A stretch of 64,000 nucleotides of DNA from Holacanthus passer (taxonomy: Eukaryota > Chordata > Actinopteri > Pomacanthidae), in the NCBI GenBank assembly GCA_025331565.1, contig JAFREQ010000009.1:8731501-8795500 (forward strand). The letters run 5' to 3'. This document shows, piece by piece, positions 1-11,300 of this stretch. The notes beneath the pieces were generated by a model that did not search any database, was not told the origin of the DNA, and was given only the letters and a program-made list of their open reading frames with translations. How positions within the stretch are numbered: position 1 is the first letter of the stretch; each line of letters opens with the position of its first letter. Made by a program: the position numbers and the translations under genes.

Positions 1-59
1 GACTAATAATTACTTTTATTCAGTGGTGGAATGTTTTTTATGTTATTTATGTTATTGTT

Positions 60-118
60 ATTTATGATTCTATTTATGTTTTACACAGTGTCCCAACTTT
101 TTTGGAATCAGGGTTGTA
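60..118 (+). mobile_element. Tc1/mariner-type miniature element, terminal fragment
   Basis: The run ends in an ACACAGTGTCCCAAC block and GGTTGTA. It matches the right end of the complete element at 35675-36115 (GCCACAACTTTTTTT...GGTTGTA). Only the terminal part is recognisable; the rest may lie left of the window. Confidence 0.6.
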
Positions 119-236
119 ATGTATTTTCTTCTGAAATGGGCCTTTCTGCATAAAAAGTACTTGTTATTTTAGGTCAGATGTGACCTGCTGACTGACCCAA
201 ATCATAGTCTCAAACATTGCAGCTGTTTTAGCAGTA

Positions 237-239
<3 letters not shown>

Positions 240-287
<48 letters not shown>
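240..287. repeat. (GT)n microsatellite
   Basis: About 24 uninterrupted GT units. Confidence 0.97.
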
Positions 288-288
<1 letters not shown>

Positions 289-1214
289 CTACTTACTTTA
301 CCTCTGAGTTGAGTCCAGGCTGATATACGGAGCAAACAGTCAGAGCAGCTGGAGGAATGTGTTGTGCAACCTAAACACAAAAGGGACAGGAGCCAGAGGA
401 GAGATTAACAGGACACTTCACCTAATGACAACAAAAATAAAATAGATTTTCTCACTTACCCTCGGTCGTGTCCAGCTATGCGGATAGTTATGGTTTTATG
501 TTCCAAAGTTTTGAGATATCTGCTTCTGAAACTTCAGTCGCTGCTCCAAAACAACAGAGGTGAATGGAATTTCATTTAATGTGTTCACAGCAGTGAACAT
601 TACAGACACACTGAGGTTGTCTCCTTCATTTATTTTGATTTTTGGGGGGGTTTTAGCAACTTTAAACTTCCGATTCCAGTAGTTTTAGACTTAGATTGAA
701 ACATTAAATAATTTGTGGTTTCCATTAAGGCTGCTTGGGCTTTATGTATCAGTGTTTGCGCCACAACTACCGATAAAACAAGGAAACAAAACAAGGAAAG
801 AAGAGATGAAACAAGGAAAGAGGGAAGGAAAAAAGGAAACAAAAGTCACAGAAAAGAAATGAGGACACAAAAGAAGGAAAGACAGTGACAGTTTCCTTTG
901 GAACAACTTCCTCCAAAAAAAATTGCATTTGAGCTGTTGATCGTTTGGCCAACAAGTGGAAATTCTGCAGGCTAATAAACTTAAACCTCTTATCACAAAA
1001 CATACATAGAATTAACTGTCTAAACATCAGTATGACCCAAAAAACTTTCATCAACACTGAAAAGTCTCATTAACTTCCATTAAAACTCAGACAGATTGTG
1101 ACCTGAATTGTGAATTGAGAAAATGTAGCACAGAGAAAGAGTAACAACCTTCCTCTTGTTAACAATGAGAATCTCAGCTCTTCTATGATTAAATAAAGAT
1201 TGAAAAATACATCA
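288..1214. other. Intergenic sequence without a recognised gene
   Basis: I see no coding signal. Positions 779-895 form a purine-rich imperfect repeat of AAGGAAACAAAACAAGGAAAG type. Confidence 0.6.
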
Positions 1215-1709
1215 TGTCACAGTCCTGCCAGCAACATTTCTGTTCTGCCCTGTCTTCGTTCTTCCTCGTCTTAGTTCTTAGTTCTCTGTCTCGTCTCTGT
1301 TCTGTCTGTCATAGTTTGTCGCTGTTCACCTGCCACAGTTTTCCACCCCAAGTCCCACTGCTTTTCCACTGACCCCGCCTCTGCCTCGCCTCACCTGCTG
1401 GCCACGCCCACCTCATCATCTCACCTGTCCACCCAGCTGTTTTCAGTCACCAATCAAGACTCTATTTAAGCTTCACCACTTCTCTCAGCCTTTGCCAGAT
1501 TGTCTCTGCATCATGCCAAGATTCTGTGGCAATCTTTATTGGACTTATTCTCTGTTGCTAAATCTACCTGCCTTCTTGTATCCTGGGATTCACCTTAGCC
1601 TTCTGTTCCTGATCTGCCTCCGTGTTCTTGGTTTTTTTCGTCTGTCTGTGTCCGTGGCTGTTTTGTGTTTCCTATGGCCTATTTGAGTCCAATCACACAC
1701 CTCGTCACA
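1215..1709 (+). mobile_element. LTR-like element (copy 1), TGTCACAG...CGTCACA
   Basis: This 495 bp block begins TGTCACAG and ends CGTCACA. It is flanked by catca on the left and cctca on the right, a 5-bp near-duplication. A TATA-like CTATTTAAGC lies at about 1463. TG...CA ends, 5-bp flanking repeats and an internal TATA are features of a solo LTR. Its ends resemble the two elements inside fbp2, although its interior differs. Confidence 0.5.
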
Positions 1710-2168
1710 CCTCACTAGTGAATAGAAACTGAATTCTTCCTCTTTCTTCATTTAGGGAATACTTATAAATGACTTTTTATGCAAATTCAGAAAAAAAATG
1801 CTGAGATTCAGGGAATTCAAAAACATTTAGTTTTTTTAAACAATAAATCTTTATCAAGTTGTACATTCAAAGATAGGTGACTGAACAAAACAATTATCTT
1901 TTGATTTGAAAAACATTTCTTTAATGACTTTTAATGTTTGAAGTACATAAAAAGCTATGATACGAATTTTGTTCTAAAATCAGCACAAGCTGAAATGTAC
2001 GGAAAGCTGTAGAGGACACAGCTACATAACTACAGTTTGCAATGTTTTGTTTTCTGTTGATTTCTGATTTCTGTTTTTGGAATTATTAAAGTAATATTTA
2101 AGTATTACTCTATGATCCGCGACCAAGAGATTTGTCAACTCATACATCTATAGTAAGCTGTTGCAGTT
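1710..2168 (-). other. fbp2 3' untranslated / downstream flank
   Basis: This AT-rich stretch follows the fbp2 stop. On the minus strand ATTAAA occurs at 1935-1930 and 1925-1920, about 240 bp after the stop. These are possible poly(A) signals. An LTR-like element begins just beyond. Confidence 0.35.
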
Positions 2169-2354
2169 TCACTGGTACTTCTTGACAAAGGACAGGTACT
2201 CGTTGACATCATCGGGGGAGCCGACCACGAAGGGCACCCGCTGGTGGAGGGCCTCAGGCTGAACGTCCAGCACCCTCTGAGCGCCGGTGGTGGCGAGGCC
2301 GCCTGCCTGCTCGATGAGGAAAGCGATGGGGTTGCACTCGTACAACAACCGCAG
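2169..2354 (-). CDS. fbp2: fbp2 coding exon 7 (aa 277-337) with stop
   Basis: The exon runs from LRLLYECNPIAFLIEQ (Glu280) through AGGLATTG and HQRVPFVVGSPDDV to VKKYQ, then TGA at 2171-2169. It is two codons shorter than in fbp1; with the extra codon in exon 1 the protein is 337 aa. Confidence 0.95.
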   Translation of the reverse strand: MRLLYECNPIAFLIEQAGGLATTGAQRVLDVQPEALHQRVPFVVGSPDDVNEYLSFVKKYQ

Positions 2355-5300
2355 CTTCGGGGAGAAGATTGAAAGAAAAACACAGTTAATTTTATGTTTT
2401 GTTTTGGTTTGTACATAATCACAAATGAAATGGGGTCAATGTGTGTTATCTTGCAGTCAAAGGCTTCGTAAGCAGTATGTTCACCTAACAGTGTCATGGT
2501 TAGGATGTCTATGGTTTATTTGTGTTTATTCTCCAGTGTTTTTGGTTCAGTTTTGGTTTTTCCTATAGTGTTGGTGTTTTGTGTTTTTTCTGTGTGGCAC
2601 TTTTTGTTCGGGCTTTGCTTCAGTGGCCGGAGTCTTGGTCTTCAGGTGCTGGGGCTCAGTTCTCACAGCTGTTTGCAATATCACCTCATCACTGGCGGCT
2701 TCGAAAGACATCATTCCACCTGCAAGCTGCCAGATCATCCCTGTCTTCTAGTGCTTCGTGTTATCAGTGTTTTCCTGCGTTTTCGTCTCTCCCTTGTCTT
2801 CAGTGTTTTGTCCCTCATCTGTTCCACTCAACCTGCTGCACCGGTGTGTCTCCTGCCCCTCCGCCTCAGCACTTGACCACCTTACCGACCACTGAAGCTT
2901 CTCCGCTCCACCTGCACTTCCAGTGATTGTCACCCTTTTATTTTCTTGTAAATCCTGGAGTTTCTTTTGTTTAGTAAATCCCTTTTACCCCATCACCCTT
3001 GTCTGTGTCTCGCTCTGTGGTCCAGTAAAAAAAAAACCAAACGTCACAAACATACTTTGTATGTTTTATTAAATTACATGGTGAAAACATTTATAGACTG
3101 TGGCTGTCCTGTAATAATTTTGTGGCCCGGTTGTGGAGGAGTTTTGCTCATTCTGTTTTTCGGTTTCACTTGCCGGTAACCGGCTGACATCTATGTTAAA
3201 ACTGGGGACACATTTGGCTGAAATGTGAATATTGTTTGGTTTTCTAGGTTACATGTAACAGTAACTAACAGGTCCTAACTACATGTTGAAACAGTCATGT
3301 AAATGAAACAATGGGTCTCTATTACTCTCTTAACTTGTGTGCTTTGGTTTTACCTTTTACTATTAATTAATCCTATTGTAATCCTCTCACTGTGTGTTTG
3401 TGTTTTTTTTTGTCATTATGGTCTTATTTTATGCAATTTGTAAAGCAAATAGTTCAAAATGTACTGTATAGATAAACTGTCTTGTCTGCACGTCCAGTAT
3501 GTAACACATACAGTTAAAGGTCTGTAATTATGATTAGGATGTGGGTCATTATGAGGCAAACTGTGCTGTAATGTTTTCAGGAGCATTGAGGTCAAAGACG
3601 CCGTCAGAAGCTGTGGATCAGTTGTTCCACTTCACTTAACCACGTCCTGTTAATAAAGTGAGAATCTTATTTGAATGTTTTGTTTTGTAATTTGAACACA
3701 TTGATAATAAAATACTGTCGCAGATGTAAATAATGACAGTGCGTCCCAGATGAATGGGTCACAGAGTCGAGCCGCCTGAAAGAAAGAGGTGAGAGGTCGT
3801 CATTTATCTTTACGAGCAGCCTCGACCGTCTCTGAGCTTTATTTATCACAGGAGCAGAAAAACACCTCAAGTTACACTACTGCAACACACACTGTACAGC
3901 TTGTCATTCAGGGTATGAGTGTCGACTAAATCCGAGAGGTACCGAGAACCAGCGCCTTGTGCTGTGGATGTTCATACTCAGGCTGGATCTGGACTCAAAG
4001 TTCATACTATTACTGAGTCAACAACAGATCCACTGAGCTGATCATGCAACACAAAAAGGACTAAACCTGTGAAGTGACCTGCTGAGGCACATTATAACGT
4101 GACTTGTGGTCTTGACAGGTGACTCTGCTACAACTGGGTCATTAATAACTCAACTTTCTGGTGTAAGGCTTTTTATTTTAGTATAAAATGTTTTGGGGTT
4201 TAAGGCTCAGCATTTTTTTGTGGTGAAGATCTTCAAATCTGATTTAGTTTCCTTTTTATCCACATGGTCGAATGGTATCATGAATAGTCCTTTACAGCAA
4301 ACTCTGAATTATTTTGCCCACACTATATTTGTCCCCTACAAAGCATATTTTCTACATTTCCATTTCCATACATTTCCATTTCTACATTTCCACTATTTAA
4401 TTGTGTGAGAGGAACTATATACATAGTTGGTGGTTTTGTTTTTTTACATCCCTGTTCATTATTGGCATTATTTGAGAGTTTTTAAATAATTTTAAAACCC
4501 AGTGATCAGTGTAGTAAGATTGCTTGGTGAGGTTCAGTGTCTACCTTTCCTTTGGGGTTCTTCTCGTTGGCAGGGTACATGAAGATCCCTCCGTAGGCGA
4601 TGGTGCGGTGAACATCTGAGACCATCGAGCCCACGTAACGGGCTCCGTAGGGGGAGCTGCCATCCTGCAGGAAGATACATTTGAAATGTCAAGTTTGCCT
4701 CTTCTGTTCTTCCAAGAACAAGATTTTGATGGTCCATGACACCATTTAAGGGTTTAACCCCAGATTTCTTTAAAGCAGGCATAAGTGACAGATCCAAAAT
4801 CTTTTCAGTTTACAGTTTACAGGCTTGAACATTGATAGACCATAATTAAAAACTACTAGTGATCCAGTCAAAGCCTTTTTGTAATCGTCAGGCCTCCTTG
4901 TCCAGCCAGTGTGATCATCGAATGTTTAAGGGATGTTGTCTAAACACTTATTATCTGAAGTGACTTTTGGTAATCTACAGATACAAATGGCCACAGGTTA
5001 ACAGGGTCAGTTGTTTTCTCTGGAGCTCACCAGAGACACATAACGCAGACAATCACTTCCAAACATGAGCGTTACATAAAACCATCTCGTGTTTTAACTG
5101 CTTAGATAACTTGCTCTTCATTTGCCTCTGTAATTGGTAATTCTCATGAAAGCAGAGCCATCAGTCAGCTTTAAAGACTCTTTGAAATGGACAAGAAAAG
5201 ATCCTTTAGGCTATTTCTGTCACTTCAGTTGGACCAGTGTTTTTGGTGAAAACAATGTTGTGCAACAAGTGGAGCTCTGCTTAAACTGCTCTTCATTTAT

Positions 5301-8300
5301 TTGTGCACACACTGTATTTTTGCATATTAATAGAAATAGATATTCATATGTTCAGCTAACAAAGCGACACTGAATGAACGACAGCGTATTGATCCCTTTT
5401 GCATTCTTTAATTCTTTAAGAAATGCCAAAGCATCCTTTTGTGACTGCCGCAACAAATGTTTAAAAAGTCTTGTGTATTACTTTGTTTGAGAGACAGGAG
5501 ATTTTGGTATGAAAGGAAGCTGGTTTGCATACATAGTCTTTGTTCATTCAAAGCTTCAGCAATGTTTTATAAAATCCGAGGGTTCAGAGTTCAGAGTGAT
5601 TGATACAGCTGGTTTTAACACATATGTTGTTTTCCTGTATAGTGATAATACAGTGTAATTATGAAGGCTGATATATAAACAGGCCATTCAGGCAGCTCAT
5701 TTGAAAGTTGCAGCTTCAGCAGGTCTCTTTCGCTCAGAGATTACGAGTCGTTCTGACCTGCTGCTGAGGAAAAACTACACAAACAACAGACAGGTCAAAG
5801 TCCATCTGCAGCAGCAGCGGGAACATATATTAAACCTGCCAAAGGAAGGCGACGTTACACAAACCTGCAAAAACAGACTGCTTGAAGATCAATGTTCAAC
5901 TAGTGAGTGTGAAATGTTTTGAATCTGTGGAAAGTGTATCTTTAACTTTTTAACCATGTTTGATTCATTGATTCCTCACTTTAAAGTTCAATGCACCAAG
6001 GTCCTCTCCTAAAGTGCTGCCCTGACAGGAGCTTCGTGTTCAGACCGGCACAACGTGATGCAGGGTCATGTGCTTGCTGAGTCACATCCCAGTCGTCATG
6101 AGGACGTGTGTGTGTGTCAGTGTGTATGCATAGTATTTCCCAAAAACAGACCCACCCACACTACGCACGAAAAAATGCATCCAGCTGGCCCCAGATTAGA
6201 CAACATGAAACTTCCTCAAATAAATGAATAGAAAATGAAAAAGAAAGAGCAAAGGAAATAGCAAGAGGGCGTGGGAAAGTTTGTAAGAGTTAAATATGTA
6301 TGAAAATAATCTTCAAACAAACTACATGTCATAAAAGCTGAAGTCAAAACCTGTTGGAGTGTTCAGCTGTCTTTGCAAGTAGGAGGAGGAGTTTACAACC
6401 TTATATTTCTATGAGTGTGTCAGTGTTAAGACAACTCATCATTTGACTTTCTTGATGAAAGTCCAACCCAGAATGACAAATTATCTGAATGTCATGTCTC
6501 TGGCAGATGGTTTATAAAATGAAGTGGAAAACCTGGTAAACAGACATTATAATGAATATTTTGCAAATCATTCTGCAGCTGCAACCTGTGATAGAGACTA
6601 GTTTTAAGCTTCCTTATGGGTCTTCCCAGGTACATTTGCATTTGCAGTTCAACCTTGTGAGACAAATTTTTCCTATTTCATAATGCAGCGCGCATATGAC
6701 AGTGAGTAACAGTGTGGTTAGTGCTGCATTGTGCTGGGTCATGATGGTATTGTGAAGTGTAGCATGATGATGAGTGTTCAAGCAACGGAGATTCTTAACT
6801 GGCACAAGATATTAGCGTCCTCAAACTATCATAAGACACTAAAACTGACACTAAACGTTGAGCAGGTCTTTAAATAAAGGTGACTCAGTCAGACAGCTGT
6901 GGCATTATTAACAGCATGACAACTTACATTCACAAAAACATTACTGAACCACTAAATTTAGTTTGTTTTGCAAAGCACTTCGAGCTGTGTTTTGTGCATG
7001 GAAGCCGCTTTCAACAAGAAGGCAATTCAAAACGAAACACGGCAAAACAACAATGCATTAAGACAAAGATACAAAGAGAAAATGAAATAGAAGATAAATA
7101 TAAGCTAAATTAAAGTAGATAAAACAGGAGAATAAAAACTGCGGTGATGTTATAGTGCAGTGCAAGATAAGAATAAATAGTCCTAAATGTGATTTAATAA
7201 AAGTGCAGTGGCCCTGATTTCAAAGAACTGAGAGCTGGAGCAGGCCTCAAGCTTTCTGGGAGATTGTTCCAGATGTGTGGTTCATGAAAACTGAATATTG
7301 CTTCTCCAAAAGAACACTTTGCAACCAATGTAAGTGAACGCAGCAACAAGCAACACACATAAACAGGCAGCCATGCTGATGATGAGCATAGGCTGCGTAT
7401 TAGGCATATTTTGGTGGAGGTGTTTGAAACATACTGAGTAAAATAGACAGAGTAGAAGTGGATTATGAAACTTTTCAGACACCTTTCAAGCCTACAGGCA
7501 GCAATTAATATGCAAAATACAGGTTTAAGTGGAATGCTCCTTTAATTTCAAACAACAGCTGTGGGCAAGAGGTCAGTTAATAGTGCAAAACTGGTAAAAA
7601 CTGAAAGAAAGTAAAATAGATTTTTCTGTCCTGTTTTGTGCAACTGTGCTCACGAAGAAGCCTCAGAAATGGACAGTCGAGCTGATGTTTCATAAAAGTG
7701 CAGTGGGCTGAGGAAAAGGATGCTGATGACCGAACGAACTCTGTGTCATGTTGTGCAGGAGATGTGCTGAGTGAGCACACGTGTGGACATCAGAGTTTCC
7801 AGATGACAAGCTGCAGTTTACTGAGGAACAACATGGTTTCCTGCAGTAACTCTGTCACCATCCTGCAGCTCAGCTGACCGAGCCGCCGCCCTTCATCCTG
7901 TCTGACCGAGCCACCACACTCCACCGACTGTCAATCACATGTTTGGTTCAGGATGGTTACACTTTGTCCACTCAGCCTGTGGCACCTGGCTGCATGAAGC
8001 ATTACTTCTACTACTTAATCTCAAGGTTTCCCCTTTAGACTTCCTTAAAATGACAACATCTGCTTGTTCCAACAATAAATGTTGTCTAATTGTAAAGTGT
8101 GAAATTTGAAACAACTGTAAAAGACTAATAATCAGTCATTGATCTTGCTGTCACTCAGTCTATTTGAGCTACAGGAAACTGTTTTTCAAAAGGCAAATTA
8201 TCTCACATCACTATTTATTTTTACAATGAAATGAAAGGGGGTGAGCAGCCAATTCCTTATTTTAGCAAAAAAATTACACTGAAAAAGAAACATTTAACAA

Positions 8301-11300
8301 CTCTAATCTGCTGATACCCTGAAAAAAAACAGGTGTTTTTGTGCCGCTGACCAAAAGTCCTCATGTAAACTCATCCAACCAGAGCGAGCGCTTCGTCAGG
8401 ACTCACATGATGAGTCCAAGAGGCCGCCGGTGTTTGAACTCCTGCCTCAGGACTGAGCACGAGTGCAGCTGTGTGTCAGCAAAATAGATGCCCTGAGAGG
8501 GGATGAGGCTCATTTCTGTTTTACAGCTTTGGTTACAGGTGTCAGATTCAAAACCACAAACCCAAAGTAGAACTGATTAGTGTCAAAACCCCGTCTCAAA
8601 TAAAAGGGGAAATTTGTCTGTTTGTGTGTGTGGAGTAGTTTCTGTTTGTAGTACGCTCTCACCTCTGGGTACTTCTTGTGTTTGAGGTACTCATTGATGG
8701 AGGGGTGGAAGTACTTGGCGTAACCTTCGTTAATACTGTAGATCTTCCCCTTTGGCTTGATCTTCACGTTCCTCTCAATCAGGATGAACTCACCGATGGC
8801 CTGAGGAACACACCAACATCACATTTAGATCCCAAGCCACAAGACTGAATTTATAGAAACATGTAATTGGGCAGATAATTTAAATGTAATGCACTACAGT
8901 TGGATTTGTTTTGAGGGAAACTGGAATAAAAGAGAGGTTTAAAAAAACATTAAAAAAGGTGCTACGTCTCACAAAGCAAGATGAATAAAGACTACATTGA
9001 TTAAATCTGGATTTTCATACTAAAACATGATAATGCTTTGTGCAAAAATCATTATCTGGAAATTGTACTCAGATGTTTACAACCCACATATACATATGGA
9101 GAGAGTGCAGTCCAAAGAAAGTGAAGCCTGCAAATAACACGTTCTGTATAACAGACGTCTCATGGTTGGTGATTGAAAACATTCTGGTGTTCTTGGTTTT
9201 CTGGGTGCACAACAACAACAACATGGTCACTTACAAACATACATTAATCCTTTTCATCCTATTACAACTAAAGCTGCTTTTCCAAAGGTGGATTCCCAAT
9301 GATCTGTTGTTGCCTCTGAGCAAAAAAAAAGAGTTGTTTTCTGTGTAGATTTCTCTTTGTGGGTAAATCTGAAAGGAAAATTGTGTGAGTGTAAACGGTG
9401 ATAAAAGGGTTTTACTGACTGAAAATAACGATTGAAAATGTTCATTTGAACTATGTGAAAAATATTAGAAATGAAAAAAATGAGCTATGACTTTCAGTCA
9501 GGGATGTCAACCACTAACACAACCACACCACAACACAACCTTTATACTCTAAAACATGAGTTATACTGATGCTGGATTTCTCAAGGATTTAGACAGAGTT
9601 AGTTAAGGCGGCACTTTCTGCTGAATAAAAAGGGGTTTATGTGTGTTTACAGTCCCCAACGTCCCTCAATGCATTGTGGAGACCTGCAGCACGGAGGAAT
9701 GATTGACAGGTTTAATATATGTTTTCTCAAATAAAGCAGCTATAGGGCAATAAAAGCATATACTGTGACAATAAACAGTGACACAAGAAGAAACACAAAG
9801 GGAGAGACAATAAAGCTGGGTAGAGGAGGATATCAAAGGAAGAAGACAGCACTTCCTTCCTGTCATTTCACCATCACAGAGCACATTCAGATCTCCAAAG
9901 AAAAATGGAGACATTTCATTGAAGGGAGCATGAAGCACTCACAGGGTCCAACATGAAGAAGTTGAGGCCGGCGCCGGTGCTGAGGGCCACCAGGGTAGCA
10001 CTGCCGTACAGGGTGTAGCCTGCACACACTATGTTGTTTCCCTGCTGCAGGGCATCTTTGTCTGTGGGCTCGCCCTCTGAGACCTGAATCACCCGACAGG
10101 GGGAATAAACAAAGACAGAAGAAGACATCAACAGTGGTATCCTGCAGGCATCAGATACCACTAACATGAGAGTGTCTGTATGCAAATATTTACAGCAAAA
10201 AGGCTTCAATCAACAACAGTAGTGAGGGTGATAAATGGGAACAACAGTCTTATATTAACACTTGAGTTTACTGTTTGATCCTGTCTGAGAAAGTCAGACT
10301 GGAGTTCTGCAAATGAGATGAAATAACTCCCTTTGGATGTAGTTTGCAGTAACCTGGATTACCTGGACAGCAGTGCCCCCATGTGTCTGCACAGCATTAC
10401 TGCATATTCAAGCTTTTTATTTTCATATTTTTTTGTACATAAAACTGCAGAATTGTGACAACACTTGCAAACAACCTTTTCACTTTTCTTTTCTTTTTTT
10501 TTTTGACTTTTTTACTCAACAACAGTAAATAAATATCTTTTGTGATATGAGGGTTTGTATCTTTGCAGAGGTCAGACTCACCCGTTTGTAGATGGCAAAG
10601 ATGGTACCGATAGAAGCCAAGCAGTCAATGTTACTGGAGCCATCCAGAGGGTCAAAACACACCACGTACTTTCCCTGTGACAAAATAAGTTACTGAGAAT
10701 TAGAAAGTCCCATTGAATTGAAATCTGAATTTTGTTCCACTGCATACTGAAAATAAAAACACATAATAAAAGGTTTTTTTTTTTAAAATATCCTCATATT
10801 CCATTGAATTATTTCACACTTAACTTGTTTCTCTTCATAAGAGACTGTCACAATTTTTATAGTCCTTTATTTTCTAACATTTATTTCATGTCCTTTTTAA
10901 AATTAAAAATCATCACCATCTCCACATGGAGATAATGGAGTGACATGAAGACAACAGGTAACAGTGCAAACAGCATCCAGCTAAATGAATGACAGAAGTG
11001 GACAGTGTGGTCACATGTCAGGGCAGCATTCAGGTCTGTGTGAGCTGTTTAACTTATTTTTACTGTAATTAAGACCAAACAACAAAAAGCATTTACAGAG
11101 CAGTATATTTACAATATCCTGTGTTATGAATGACATTCCTATAAACACAGCCTCCAGATTAAATCTCTCAGGACAATGATTCAAGTTTCAAGAAAATTCC
11201 AGCTTCATAAGTAATTCTTAAATATAGCACAATGAAAATGAGTGTCATGGTTTTGTTCTCTTGTGTTTTTACTAGTTTATTTTCAGTGCATTTTGAGTTT

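Noticed and set aside
10480..10510. T-rich tract near fbp2 exon 3 considered as a retrotransposon tail.
   Set aside because: There is no recognisable element body or target duplication beside it.
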